A stretch of DNA of 64,000 bases from Lentiprolixibacter aurantiacus (lineage in GTDB: Bacteria; Bacteroidota; Bacteroidia; Flavobacteriales; Flavobacteriaceae). The stretch covers positions 186,001-250,000 of the forward strand of contig NZ_JAPFQP010000004.1 of the NCBI RefSeq assembly GCF_026241225.1, given 5' to 3'. Below the pieces are notes generated by a model. The model saw nothing but the letters and a program-made list of their open reading frames with translations. It ran no database searches and had not been told where the DNA came from. This document shows, in pieces, positions 35,639 through 45,403 of this stretch (position 1 is the first letter of the stretch; each line of letters opens with the position of its first letter). The translations under genes and the position numbers were made by a program.

Positions 35639-36388
35639 TCAGAGTAAACGGATGTCCTGGTTTCGGAAAAGGTTGAGCAGGTTGTTTTCAGGTTCCAACT
35701 CGGTGATCATGGTATTTATCGCATTGATATCACAGGTCTTATACCGATGCTGGGAATTCAGTTTTTCAGAGATACACAAAAGTACCGTTTTTTTGGAAGC
35801 CTGAACCACCGCTTTTTTTACCTGAACAATGTCCCAGTCAAATTCCGTAAGGCCATGCAGGGAATCCACGTATCCGGTTCCGATAAAACTGTAATCGAAC
35901 CGCACCTCGCTTAACTGGTGTACTACCCCCGCCCCGGTAGCTATCTGTGCTTCCTGGGAAAGCTCTCCCCCCAGGAATATCACTCGGATTTTAGGCTTGG
36001 ACAGTAGCAAAACTGCAACCGGCAAACTAAATGTAAAACAAGTAAAGCTGAGATCATCCGGAATAGCCTTTGCCAATTCAAGGCAGGTAGTACCCCCATC
36101 AATAAAGACCACCTGGTTGCGTTTTAGTAATCCGAGGGCCTTTTCGGCAATTCGCTTTTTCTGAGGCTGTGCATACACCCGGTTGTCCATATTGGCCAGT
36201 CCGGTAAAACCAAGAGAAACAGCACCACCGTGGACCTTTTTTAATTTATTCTCAGCATCGAGCTCCTTAACGTCACGCCTGATCGTATCAATAGATACTT
36301 CCAGCTTTTCGGCTATATCCGTCAATTGCACCCTATTGTGAAGGTCTACTTCATTCATGATTACCCGCTGCCGTTCTTCTTTGAGCAT
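35639..36388 (-). CDS. DeoR-family transcriptional regulator of amino-sugar genes
   Basis: N-terminal winged helix-turn-helix (LTDIAEKLEVSIDTIRRDVKEL, with KVHGGAV after it) and a DeoRC sugar-phosphate sensor domain (FIDGGTTCLELAKAIP, VIFLGGELS). Start placed at ATG 36388 (MLKEERQRVIM), the usual family N-terminus; an in-frame ATG ten codons upstream is also possible. It lies between murQ (co-transcribed) and the divergent nagB-lmbE gene, so it probably senses a phosphorylated amino sugar and controls both directions. Confidence 0.85.
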   Translation of the reverse strand: MLKEERQRVIMNEVDLHNRVQLTDIAEKLEVSIDTIRRDVKELDAENKLKKVHGGAVSLGFTGLANMDNRVYAQPQKKRIAEKALGLLKRNQVVFIDGGTTCLELAKAIPDDLSFTCFTFSLPVAVLLLSKPKIRVIFLGGELSQEAQIATGAGVVHQLSEVRFDYSFIGTGYVDSLHGLTEFDWDIVQVKKAVVQASKKTVLLCISEKLNSQHRYKTCDINAINTMITELEPENNLLNLFRNQDIRLL

Positions 36389-36534
36389 GCTTACCGCTTT
36401 TTTTGGGATTTTGTACAAAGATATAGAAATTTCATTTATGCCGTATTGTACCGTTATTTATTACATAAAGGTTAAATTATTGCAATTATTTGCAGTTTTT
36501 AAATATTAAAACAGCATAATACAGAAATAAGTGC

Positions 36535-36542
36535 TACTTTTG
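36535..36542 (+). promoter_or_regulatory. Predicted -7 element of nagB
   Basis: TACTTTTG is a full match to TAnnTTTG, 25 nt before the nagB start codon, in an AT-rich divergent gap. Nearby is the imperfect direct repeat ATTGCAATT / ATTTGCAGT (about 36479-36497), a candidate DeoR operator. Confidence 0.45.
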
Positions 36543-36567
36543 TCCTGAATTTAAAATCGGACTAAAA

Positions 36568-38511
36568 ATGGCAGAAGTGCTTACTAAATCAAGTGTAAAT
36601 AATTTCCCTATCGATGAGGAATCAAGGAAATTTGAAAAGATCAAAACCAACATTTACGACAACTCTGATGAGGCTTCTTTTTATGTTGCGAATGAAATTG
36701 CCGAACTGATCAGGCAAAGGCAAAGGCAGGGTAAACATGCCGTACTGGGTCTGGCAACGGGCTCAACCCCAACCAAGGTTTACGAATTCCTGGTAAAATT
36801 CCATCAGGAAGAAGGGCTTAGCTTTAAAAATGTAATCACCTTTAACCTGGATGAGTACTATCCCATGGAACCGGATTCCATACACAGCTATGTCCGGTTT
36901 ATGAATGAGCACCTCTTTGACCATATCGACATCAAAAAGGAAAATGTGCATATCCCGGATGGAACACTGGAAAAGGAAGATGTGCGCGATTTTTGTGACG
37001 CATACGAAAAAAAGATAGAAGATGCCGGGGGAATTGATATACAGGTACTTGGGATAGGAAGAACCGGTCATATCGGCTTTAACGAGCCAGGCTCCTCTCT
37101 AACCAGTAAAACCAGGCTGGTACGACTGGACCGGGTAACTCGCCTGGATGCCGCCAGTGATTTCTTTGGATTGGAAAACGTACCCGTAAAGGCCATTACC
37201 ATGGGGGTTGGTACCATCATGGCCGCCAAAAGGATTATCCTTATGGCCTGGGGTGAAGGGAAATCAGAAGTTATTCATCAAGCTGTGGAAGGTAAGATCC
37301 GAGAGTCCGTACCCGCCACATTCCTGCAAAACCATGGAAACTGCAATTTTATTGTTGACCATGCCGCCGCATCCGACCTGGTTCGCGTAAATACACCCTG
37401 GTTGGTTTCTGAGTGCGACTGGAATGAAAAACTGATCAAAAAAGCCACACTCTGGTTGTCCGAAAAACTGGACAAGGCCATCCTGAAACTAACCAATGAG
37501 GATTACAACGAATATGGGATGGGTAACCTGATTGCCGAGATAGGTTCTGCAGAACACATCAACCTCATGGTGTTTAACCAACTGCAGGCCACCATAACGG
37601 GCTGGCCTGGGGGCAAACCTAATGCGGACGACAGCAGCAGGCCAGAAAGAAAGGACCCCTACCCCAAGCGATCCCTTATATTCAGCCCGCATCCGGATGA
37701 CGATGTGATTTCCATGGGAGGAACCTTGCTACGGCTGGTAGACCAGGGGCATCAGGTCCATGTAGCCTACCAGACCTCAGGTAATATTGCGGTTTTTGAT
37801 GACGAAGTGATTCGTTTTCTGGACTTTGCCACCGATGTGCAGGAAGATAATGTAGTATTGCAGAAACAATTCCAGGAAGTGCGGGAATTTCTGAACTCGA
37901 AAAAACCAGGAGATGTAGATAGCCCTGAAATACAGCACTTCAAAGGACTGATCCGTAAAGGTGAGGCACTTGCAGCCTGCAGATATTGCGGTGTGGATGA
38001 ATCCAATGCACACTTTCTTAACCTTCCCTTCTATGAAACAGGCACGGTGAAGAAGAAGCCGCATTCAGAGGCCGATATCGAGATCACCTACAACCTGCTT
38101 CAGGAAATTAAACCGAATCAGATCTTTGCCGCGGGTGACCTGTCTGACCCCCACGGGACACACCGGGTATGTCTTCAGGTAATTTACAGCGCACTGGACA
38201 GGCTCGTGCAAGAAGGAGCTGAATGGCTTAAAGATTGCTACGTTTGGCTCTACAGAGGTGCCTGGCAGGAATGGGATATAGCCGATATGGAAATGGCTGT
38301 ACCTATAGGTCCCATGGACATGGAACGAAAAAAGAACGCTATCTTTAAACACCAGTCGCAGAAAGACAGTGCTATGTTCCCTGGAAATGATGAAAGGGAA
38401 TTCTGGCAGCGGGCGGAACAACGAAACACGGAAACCGCACGCAAATACAATGACCTTGGTATGGCAGAATATGAAGCCATGGAAGGATTTGTCAGATACC
38501 ACTTTATGTGA
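36568..38511 (+). CDS. nagB: Glucosamine-6-phosphate deaminase fused to a LmbE/PIG-L domain
   Basis: Residues 1-290 form a complete NagB domain (LGLATGSTPTKVYEFL, FNLDEYYPM with the catalytic Asp, GIGRTGHIGFNEPGSS) that converts GlcN-6-P to Fru-6-P and ammonia. From about residue 370 a LmbE/PIG-L metal-dependent deacetylase fold follows (SPHPDDDVISMGGTLLRL, DPHGTHR). This could remove acetyl from GlcNAc-6-P, making a nagA+nagB activity on one chain, though that is inference. No separate nagA is found in the window. 647 residues, a layout known in Bacteroidota. Confidence 0.9.
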   Translation: MAEVLTKSSVNNFPIDEESRKFEKIKTNIYDNSDEASFYVANEIAELIRQRQRQGKHAVLGLATGSTPTKVYEFLVKFHQEEGLSFKNVITFNLDEYYPMEPDSIHSYVRFMNEHLFDHIDIKKENVHIPDGTLEKEDVRDFCDAYEKKIEDAGGIDIQVLGIGRTGHIGFNEPGSSLTSKTRLVRLDRVTRLDAASDFFGLENVPVKAITMGVGTIMAAKRIILMAWGEGKSEVIHQAVEGKIRESVPATFLQNHGNCNFIVDHAAASDLVRVNTPWLVSECDWNEKLIKKATLWLSEKLDKAILKLTNEDYNEYGMGNLIAEIGSAEHINLMVFNQLQATITGWPGGKPNADDSSRPERKDPYPKRSLIFSPHPDDDVISMGGTLLRLVDQGHQVHVAYQTSGNIAVFDDEVIRFLDFATDVQEDNVVLQKQFQEVREFLNSKKPGDVDSPEIQHFKGLIRKGEALAACRYCGVDESNAHFLNLPFYETGTVKKKPHSEADIEITYNLLQEIKPNQIFAAGDLSDPHGTHRVCLQVIYSALDRLVQEGAEWLKDCYVWLYRGAWQEWDIADMEMAVPIGPMDMERKKNAIFKHQSQKDSAMFPGNDEREFWQRAEQRNTETARKYNDLGMAEYEAMEGFVRYHFM

Positions 38512-38563
38512 TTTGGCAGGCATAAAATATCCTGGCGTTTAAAACACAAAGGACAGGCAGCCT

Positions 38564-40063
38564 ATGGGCCGATTCTTTTTACTCTTGTTACTGCCTGTGT
38601 TTATAGCATGTAGTACCCTGAAGACCCCTGTTCCTCAACCTAAAGAGGAATTCAGGGGTGTTTGGGTGGCTACGGTAGCCAATATTGACTGGCCGGAGCA
38701 CCCCGCAGATCCCTGGGGGAAAAAACAAGCCGACTTTCTAAAAATTCTCAATTTTTATAGCAAACTGCAGTTCAACGCCGTTTTTGTGCAGGTAAGAACA
38801 GCAGGGGACGCCTTGTATGCAACCAGGTTAGCCCCATGGTCACGGTACCTTACCGGAAAGGAAGGAGACCCGGGAGACCTGGTTACAGATCCGCTTAAAT
38901 GGATGATTGATGAAACCCATAAGCGCGGGATGGAATTCCACGCCTGGTTCAATCCCTACCGGGCCACATTTGACATGAAGACCGAGTTGCTGGATACTAC
39001 GCATGACTTTTACAAGTTTCCGGAATGGATGGTTAAATACGGGAAAAAATATTATTACAACCCCGGCCTTCCAGAGGTACGTGAGCACCTGGTAAATATA
39101 GTCCGGGAAGTAGTAGCGCGCTACCCCGTTGACGGGGTTCATTTTGATGATTATTTTTACCCCTATCGCATTCAGGGAGAAGTTTTTGAAGATTCCATAG
39201 CCTATGAAAACTACGCCATTGAGGACCAGTCGCTTGAGGATTGGAGGAGAAGCAATATCAGTATGCTTGTTCGTGATACGCATGCTGCCATCAAAGAATT
39301 AAAGCCATGGGTACAATTTGGCATCAGTCCATTTGGGGTGTGGCGAAACGCATCTCAGGACCCAAGGGGGTCAGATACCCGGGCCGGACAAACTAATTTT
39401 GACGACCTGTTTGCAGATCCCCTGGAGTGGTCTCGCAATGGCTGGGTCGATTACCTGGCACCGCAACTCTACTGGAGCCTGGACTACGCCCCTGCAGCCC
39501 ACCGAAAACTACTCAGCTGGTGGTCCGGGGCAGTACCCGAAACACCGCTGCTGATTGGTAGTGGGGCCTATAAAATCGGCAATAATCCGGATGAGGCCTG
39601 GAGCAACAAGACGGAGCTGCCGGAACAACTGATACTGGGAAGGAAGACCAGCAATATCAAAGGAAATATATTTTTTAGTGCCCGTTCTCTTATGCGGAAA
39701 AATACCGATGTAGTTCGTATACTCCGCAATCAGATCTATAACAAACCTGTCTTTCCGCCACCCCTTGAGCAGACAGTCGAATCCTCCCTTAAAAGGCCAG
39801 GTATAGTTCTTAAGGAAACCCGGGACTACCTCTATTTTACCCTTACCGATACCGAATTGCGGTACCAATTTGTCGAAATCCGCAGTCCGGGGGTTACCGG
39901 TACTGGAAAAAAGAAAAGATATCGCGGGAAAAAGATATATTTAGGAGAACTTAGTTCATTTCGTGTTCCTGCCAGAGACCTTAGGGGAATGAAAAATCTG
40001 GAACTGGTCTTTACCGATAAATTCCGTCAAAAAACCAAACCCTTGAAAATCAACCGAAAATAA
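38564..40063 (+). CDS. GHL10 (DUF187-type) glycoside hydrolase-like lipoprotein
   Basis: Probable cell-wall glycan hydrolase outside the cytoplasm. Lipobox Cys16 (VFIACS). The TIM-barrel domain begins at EEFRGVWVATVANIDWP and includes FNAVFVQVRTAGDALY, GMEFHAWFNPYRA and PVDGVHFDDYFYPY, all family hallmarks. A C-terminal beta-sandwich-like tail spans about 410-499. Context between nagB and an AmpG-like permease supports action on peptidoglycan or its sugars. The exact bond is unknown. Confidence 0.85.
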   Translation: MGRFFLLLLLPVFIACSTLKTPVPQPKEEFRGVWVATVANIDWPEHPADPWGKKQADFLKILNFYSKLQFNAVFVQVRTAGDALYATRLAPWSRYLTGKEGDPGDLVTDPLKWMIDETHKRGMEFHAWFNPYRATFDMKTELLDTTHDFYKFPEWMVKYGKKYYYNPGLPEVREHLVNIVREVVARYPVDGVHFDDYFYPYRIQGEVFEDSIAYENYAIEDQSLEDWRRSNISMLVRDTHAAIKELKPWVQFGISPFGVWRNASQDPRGSDTRAGQTNFDDLFADPLEWSRNGWVDYLAPQLYWSLDYAPAAHRKLLSWWSGAVPETPLLIGSGAYKIGNNPDEAWSNKTELPEQLILGRKTSNIKGNIFFSARSLMRKNTDVVRILRNQIYNKPVFPPPLEQTVESSLKRPGIVLKETRDYLYFTLTDTELRYQFVEIRSPGVTGTGKKKRYRGKKIYLGELSSFRVPARDLRGMKNLELVFTDKFRQKTKPLKINRK

Positions 40064-40074
40064 ACCTGACCTCT

Positions 40075-41346
40075 ATGATACAAAAAAATAAGTGGGCGTG
40101 GGCGTGGGTTCCCATACTCTATTTTACCCAGGGACTGCCCTATGTCATGGTGGTTACGGTTTCAGTGATCATGTATAAGAAACTGGGTATCAGCAATGCC
40201 GATATTGGCCTTTACACCAGCTGGCTTTACCTGCCCTGGGTGATCAAACCCTTGTGGAGCCCCTTTCTTGACCTGCTGAGTACCAAACGCAACTGGTTCC
40301 TGCTCATGCAATTGCTGGTTTCCCTCTCCTTCCTTGGGATAGGTCTTACCCTCCCCACCAACATTTTTTTCATCACCACCCTGGCTTGTTTCTGGATGGC
40401 GGCTTTTGCTTCAGCAACCAATGATATTGCTTCTGACGGCTACTACATGATAGGGCTTACCCAGGAAAAACAGTCCTTCTTTGTAGGGGTAAGGAGCACC
40501 TTTTACAAGCTTGCAAACGTTACAGGGCAGGGCTTACTGGTTATCCTGGCCGGATTTCTGGAAAACCACTACGGGGACAATACCAGAGCCTGGTCCGTAA
40601 CCATGCTTGCAGCAGCACTTTTGATGTTTATGCTAACGGCGGCTAACTTTTTTGCAACACCCAAATACGAAAGTTCTTCAGACATCAACCTGGAAAAGCC
40701 CAAAGGTTTCCTGGAGGTATTCAGGACGTTTTTCAGTAAAAAGGGAATGGGTATGGCACTTACCTTCATCTTATTTTTCCGGCTGGGGGAATCCCAGCTT
40801 GTGAAAATGGCTTCCCCATTCCTGCTGGACGATCCTGAAGTTGGCGGGTTGGGATATTCAACTGCTGAAGTGGGTACTATCTATGGAACTATCGGGGTTA
40901 TCATGCTTACCGTTGGAGGTATACTGGGAGGTGTCCTGATTTCCCGCCACGGCCTGAAAAGGTGGATGTTCCCGATGGTGTTATCCCTAAATATACCTAA
41001 TGCCTTCTACGCCTTCCTGGCCATAAGCAACACCTCTCATATAGCTGCGGTTGTTACTACCGTAGTGCTTGAACAATTCGGATACGGTTTTGCCATTGCG
41101 GGTTTCATGGTGTACCTGATTTATATTGCGGAAGGGGCCTCAAAGACTTCCCATTATGCCCTGGCCACAGGATTTATGGCCCTTGGGATGATGCTGCCCG
41201 GGCTCATTAGCGGGTACGTTCAGGAATGGCTGGGGTACGATGGGTTTTTTATATGGGTGGTTATTGCAGCACTACCTTCCATTATATTGCTAAAGTTTAT
41301 TGATTACCCGGCGGATTACGGAAAAAAAGGGGCTTCTGATGAATAG
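40075..41346 (+). CDS. AmpG-like muropeptide MFS permease
   Basis: Twelve-helix major facilitator protein of the AmpG/PAT family, importing anhydromuropeptides or GlcNAc-anhMurNAc. Typical AmpG features: YFTQGLPYVMV, LYLPWVIKPLWSPFLDLL, ASATNDIASDGYYM. 423 residues. It overlaps the GH3 gene start by 8 nt, so uptake and first cleavage are coupled in one operon. Confidence 0.88.
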   Translation: MIQKNKWAWAWVPILYFTQGLPYVMVVTVSVIMYKKLGISNADIGLYTSWLYLPWVIKPLWSPFLDLLSTKRNWFLLMQLLVSLSFLGIGLTLPTNIFFITTLACFWMAAFASATNDIASDGYYMIGLTQEKQSFFVGVRSTFYKLANVTGQGLLVILAGFLENHYGDNTRAWSVTMLAAALLMFMLTAANFFATPKYESSSDINLEKPKGFLEVFRTFFSKKGMGMALTFILFFRLGESQLVKMASPFLLDDPEVGGLGYSTAEVGTIYGTIGVIMLTVGGILGGVLISRHGLKRWMFPMVLSLNIPNAFYAFLAISNTSHIAAVVTTVVLEQFGYGFAIAGFMVYLIYIAEGASKTSHYALATGFMALGMMLPGLISGYVQEWLGYDGFFIWVVIAALPSIILLKFIDYPADYGKKGASDE

Positions 41347-42955
41347 TTCATTTGATTTTTCTGATGAAGCAGCTGCACAGCTCAGCCTGCAGCAAAAGGT
41401 TGGTCAACTCTTTATGCCTGCTGCTTTCATAAACGATAGTGAAGAAGAAATCCTCAAATTGGAGGAGCTTATCCGGGAATGTGGTATTGGTGGTATATGT
41501 TTTTTTCACAGCAGGGCCAGTGCGGCGACTAATTATGAAGGTAAAAAGGAAGTCCCTTATAACGAGGATAGTTTTGCCACCCTCAAATCCCTGATTAAAC
41601 GCTATCAGGAAGCAGCACAAATTCCCTTGCTCATTGCCATAGATGCTGAATGGGGGCTTGCCATGCGCATTGAAAACACACCCTGTTATCCCTATGCCCT
41701 TACCCTTGGGGCGATGCGCAATGCCAATAAACTGGTTTATCAGGCAGGTAGCCAGGTTGGGGCCGATTGCCGCGCAGCAGGAATTCACTGGAATTTTGCG
41801 CCTGTGGCCGACATTAACAACAACCCGGACAATCCCGTAATCGGCTACAGATCCTTTGGCAGCGACAAAAAACAGGTGTCAGATTACGCCATTGCATTTG
41901 CTAAAGGGATGCAAAGCCAGGGAGTGTTGAGCAGCGCCAAACATTTTCCCGGTCATGGAGATACGGCCACCGATTCGCATTTGGGAATCCCGTTAATTGA
42001 TAAATCCCGGGCAGAACTGGAAGCAAATGAATTGTTTCCCTTTAAAGAGCTTATCGCTTCCGGGGTCGATTCTGTAATGATCGGACACCTGGCCGTGCCC
42101 GCACTTAGTAGAGACCAAAATCTACCGGCAACCCTATCGGATAAAATAATCAAAGGTGTGCTCAGGAAAGATATGGGTTTTGACGGAGTGGTTGTCTCAG
42201 ATGCACTTAACATGCACGCCGTATCCAGATCGTTCAAGGAAAAAGGGGAGTTGGAATTCCGTGCTTTCGAAGCTGGCATAGACTTGTTCTGCTTTTCGGA
42301 GAACCCCGTGGAAGGTATTCAGAAGATCTGCGAAAAGGGGAATCAAGCCGCTATAGATGAAAGTTTTCAGCGTATATGGCGATTGAAATCCAGGAGCATT
42401 CCGATAAATGGTTCGGATAAATCGGAATTGACCAACCCGCATTCCCTCAACCTGGAAATTGCCAGAAGAAGCCTTACTCAAATGGGGCCGGATTCCCACC
42501 TCTTTGCGCAGAATGAAATAGCAGTTACCGGAATTCAATTAGGCTCTGCTGGTAATGATCTCCTGTTCAATAAACTCAGGGAAACAGGGAGACTAAGGGA
42601 AATAATTGTAGACCGCCAAAATCCTGAAATAGCCCCGGGACAGTTGAGTCCGGAAGACACAATACTTCTGTCCCTAAATCCTCCACTGGTTAAACCAGCG
42701 GGCAATTTTGGATTTTCAGAACATACGATCTCGTTCATCAATGACCTGCTAAAGTTTGCCAACGTGACCATATGTTTATTTGGAAATCCTTACTTTTTGA
42801 ACCTCCTGGAATTGAATCCGAATCAAAAAGTCCTGATTGCATATCAGCATTTTGATGAATTCCAGCACATTGCGTTAGAATATTTGACGGGCAGGTGTAA
42901 AGCTCCAGGCAAACTTCCCGTAAAACTCAAATGCGACAGTAATGAAAAAGCATAA
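41339..42955 (+). CDS. nagZ: GH3 beta-N-acetylglucosaminidase (NagZ-like)
   Basis: Splits GlcNAc from anhydromuropeptides. Start at ATG 41339 (MNSSFDFSD), overlapping the permease by 8 nt; a longer frame from 41300 would lie wholly in the permease gene. NagZ motifs: KHFPGHGDTATDSHLGIP with catalytic His/Asp, FDGVVVSDALNMHAV with the nucleophile Asp. The catalytic domain is followed by about 190 extra residues, a second domain, so it is longer than E. coli NagZ. It seems cytoplasmic, with no signal peptide. Overlaps anmK by 14 nt. Confidence 0.87.
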   Translation: MNSSFDFSDEAAAQLSLQQKVGQLFMPAAFINDSEEEILKLEELIRECGIGGICFFHSRASAATNYEGKKEVPYNEDSFATLKSLIKRYQEAAQIPLLIAIDAEWGLAMRIENTPCYPYALTLGAMRNANKLVYQAGSQVGADCRAAGIHWNFAPVADINNNPDNPVIGYRSFGSDKKQVSDYAIAFAKGMQSQGVLSSAKHFPGHGDTATDSHLGIPLIDKSRAELEANELFPFKELIASGVDSVMIGHLAVPALSRDQNLPATLSDKIIKGVLRKDMGFDGVVVSDALNMHAVSRSFKEKGELEFRAFEAGIDLFCFSENPVEGIQKICEKGNQAAIDESFQRIWRLKSRSIPINGSDKSELTNPHSLNLEIARRSLTQMGPDSHLFAQNEIAVTGIQLGSAGNDLLFNKLRETGRLREIIVDRQNPEIAPGQLSPEDTILLSLNPPLVKPAGNFGFSEHTISFINDLLKFANVTICLFGNPYFLNLLELNPNQKVLIAYQHFDEFQHIALEYLTGRCKAPGKLPVKLKCDSNEKA

Positions 42956-44018
42956 GGTCTTAGCCCTGATGTCCGGCACTTCCCTGGATGGCCTGGATAT
43001 GGCATATTGCCACTTTGCGAAGTCAGATTCGCGCTGGACATTTGAAATTAAAAAAACACGGCAGGTTGCCTACGAAAGAGAGCGAAGGGAAGTCCTTAAA
43101 CTGGCTATCACACTCCCCGCACTGGAACATACCTGCCTCCATAATGAATACGGTACCTGGCTGGGTCAGCAGGTACGGAGCTTTATCGCTGAGGAGGGGC
43201 TGGATGTTGATTTTGTTTCCAGCCATGGCCATACTTCACATCACCAGCCTCATAAAGGCGTTTCCTGGCAACTTGGTTCCGGTCAGCACTTGGCAAACGC
43301 CTGCGGCCTCCAAACGGTTTGCGATTTCAGATCAAACGACGTGGCCCTGGGTGGCCAGGGGGCTCCCCTGGTACCCATAGGAGACCAGGAACTATTTGGA
43401 GATTATACTTTCTGCCTCAACCTCGGGGGAATAAGCAATATTTCCCTTCACCACAAGGGAAAGCGGATCGCTTACGACATTGGGGTGGCCAATATGATGC
43501 TCAACCACATCTGCCAGAAATCAGGGTTTTTGTTCGACGAGGGTGGTGCCCTTGCCGCAAAGGGAACAATTAATGAACCCTTATTGGATGCCCTGAATAA
43601 CGTGGAGTATTACCGGCTTCCTTTTCCTAAGTCGACAGGCTATGAATGGTTCCTGAATGATCTGGTGCCCTTACTGGAGCAATACCCGGACAGCCTGGAA
43701 AACCAGTTATGCACAGCCGTGGAACATATTACCAGTCAGGTAGCCGATCAGGTGCGAATCTTCGGCCAAAATAAGGGCCGTACACTGCTGGTTACCGGCG
43801 GAGGCGCGCATAACAAATTTTTGATCGGACAACTGTCTGAAAAGCTTTCAGGCAACGCTGAGGTTGTTGTTCCGGACGCAACTTTGGTAGACTACAAAGA
43901 AGCTCTGGTTTTTGGACTCATGGGTGTGATGAGAATGGAAAACGAGATCAATATCCTCTCCTCGGTGACAGGTGCAGAAAGGGACAGCACTGGCGGTGTA
44001 ATTTATTATCCAGCCTAG
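42942..44018 (+). CDS. anmK: Anhydro-N-acetylmuramic acid kinase
   Basis: Converts anhMurNAc to MurNAc-6-P with ATP, feeding MurQ. ASKHA-fold motifs: LMSGTSLDGLDMAYC near the start, SSHGHTSHHQP, NLGGISNIS and TGGGAHNKFL. 358 residues, full length. Last gene of the plus-strand recycling operon. Together with MurQ, NagB-LmbE, the permease and NagZ it gives a nearly whole recycling path from anhydromuropeptide to fructose-6-phosphate. Confidence 0.93.
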   Translation: MKKHKVLALMSGTSLDGLDMAYCHFAKSDSRWTFEIKKTRQVAYERERREVLKLAITLPALEHTCLHNEYGTWLGQQVRSFIAEEGLDVDFVSSHGHTSHHQPHKGVSWQLGSGQHLANACGLQTVCDFRSNDVALGGQGAPLVPIGDQELFGDYTFCLNLGGISNISLHHKGKRIAYDIGVANMMLNHICQKSGFLFDEGGALAAKGTINEPLLDALNNVEYYRLPFPKSTGYEWFLNDLVPLLEQYPDSLENQLCTAVEHITSQVADQVRIFGQNKGRTLLVTGGGAHNKFLIGQLSEKLSGNAEVVVPDATLVDYKEALVFGLMGVMRMENEINILSSVTGAERDSTGGVIYYPA

Positions 44019-44049
44019 TAATACAGGCCAGTATGAATATTTCCGTACT

Positions 44050-44063
44050 ATGATTTCTGTCAT
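44050..44063 (+). promoter_or_regulatory. Crp/Fnr-type palindrome, site E
   Basis: ATGAT-TTCT-GTCAT upstream of the porin. CAATTTTG at 44086-44093 (5 of 6 fixed positions) starts 29.5 nt after the centre. If this promoter is used, the transcript would start at about 44098, which supports the later porin start codon at 44141/44144 over 44102. Confidence 0.58.
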
Positions 44064-44140
44064 AAAATTCTACAACTTATAGTCCCAATTTTGTACTGAA
44101 TATGAGCCTGTTCCCCAGGCATTCACAACAGTTACAAAAT

Positions 44141-45397
44141 ATGATGTCAACCAGAAAAGCTGCCCTTTTCCTGACAGGATTTTTAATTTGTATTGGTCAG
44201 GCAATTATCGCACAGGGTTTCCCTAATTATGAGGGAGGATTCAAATTTGAACTTAGTGAAGATGGCTCCAAATACATTCGTATAATATCCTGGGTGCAGG
44301 GACAGGCGGTTTACAATACTGAAGATACTTTTGATGTCAATGGTAACCAAAACAGCAACCTGAGTTTTAACCTGCGAAGGGCACGGATTTTACTATATTC
44401 CCAGCTGAATCGAAATTTCCTGATCGTCACTCATTTTGGATTAAACAACCTGAACAGTAATACCATAAGTCCAACAGGAAAAGGGGAAGGTTCACAATTA
44501 TTTTTTCACGGGGCCTGGGTTGAATACAACCTCAACAAAAACCATGCGCTTGGTGGTGGTTTGCACTACTTCAACGGAATATCAAGGCTAAACAGCCAGA
44601 GTACCCTGAATATGATGACGCTGGATAATCACAGGCAGGCCTGGGCTACTTTGGGACTTTCCGATCAATTCGGAAGGCATGTGGGTATATTCGCCAAAGG
44701 AAGGTTCAATAAACTACAATACCGGGTATCCATTAACGAGGCTTCCGTTTCAAGCCTGGATGAACGCGATCCGGTAGCGGGAGGCGAAGCGGTTTACAGG
44801 GGGCGTTCACTTCTTGGATCCAAAAAAGCTGGGAAAACTTTTGCAGGATATTTCGACTACCAGATTTTTGATGAAGAATCCAATCTTTTGCCTTATAAAG
44901 TAGGTACTTATCTGGGAGAAAAAAGGGTCTTCAATATAGGAGCAGGTTTTTTCCTTCATCCGGGTGGAGCTGTAATAGATAACGGTTCCACTCTACAGCC
45001 CGAACTTGCCGGGGAAGATGTATTTATATATGCGGTGGATGCCTTTTATGATGCCCCATTAAGCGATAAGGGAAACGCCCTTACCGCCTACGCCCTGTAC
45101 CAGGTAGCAGATTATGGAAAAAATTACCTTTTTGGGCCCTACGGCACAGGCAACTTTTTTTGCTCCCATGCCGGTTACGTTTTCAAAGGAGATATGACCA
45201 AGAGGAGGTACCAGCCCTATATAAGCTATGAATGGCAATCTTACGATGCAGTTGACGACAATAGAAATTCCATTGGTATTGGTATCAATGCCTACAGAAG
45301 CGGCCACCATTCCAAGTTTACACTGGAGTACAAAAGTGATGTGTTTGGTGATACCAAATCGAACTATCTGATACTGCAGGCAATGATATACCTCTAG
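44141..45397 (+). CDS. OprP/OprO-like outer-membrane porin
   Basis: Signal peptide MMSTRKAALFLTGFLICIGQ ending near AIIAQG, then a sixteen-strand-like barrel sequence ending in MIYL. Pattern NLSFNLRRARILLYSQLNRNFLIVTHFGLNN resembles phosphate-selective porins O/P of Bacteroidota. Start is put at ATG 44141 because the signal begins there; an in-frame ATG at 44102 would add 13 residues and lie almost on the predicted transcription start. It converges on the next gene with a 6-nt gap. Sharing site E with hydrogenase and cytochrome operons suggests a role in the same growth mode; the solute is unknown. Confidence 0.75.
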   Translation: MMSTRKAALFLTGFLICIGQAIIAQGFPNYEGGFKFELSEDGSKYIRIISWVQGQAVYNTEDTFDVNGNQNSNLSFNLRRARILLYSQLNRNFLIVTHFGLNNLNSNTISPTGKGEGSQLFFHGAWVEYNLNKNHALGGGLHYFNGISRLNSQSTLNMMTLDNHRQAWATLGLSDQFGRHVGIFAKGRFNKLQYRVSINEASVSSLDERDPVAGGEAVYRGRSLLGSKKAGKTFAGYFDYQIFDEESNLLPYKVGTYLGEKRVFNIGAGFFLHPGGAVIDNGSTLQPELAGEDVFIYAVDAFYDAPLSDKGNALTAYALYQVADYGKNYLFGPYGTGNFFCSHAGYVFKGDMTKRRYQPYISYEWQSYDAVDDNRNSIGIGINAYRSGHHSKFTLEYKSDVFGDTKSNYLILQAMIYL

Positions 45398-45403
45398 GAG
45401 CCT

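Noticed and set aside
44102-44140. Earlier start of the porin at 44102
   Set aside because: It would put 13 charged or polar residues before a normal signal peptide and lies next to the predicted transcription start.
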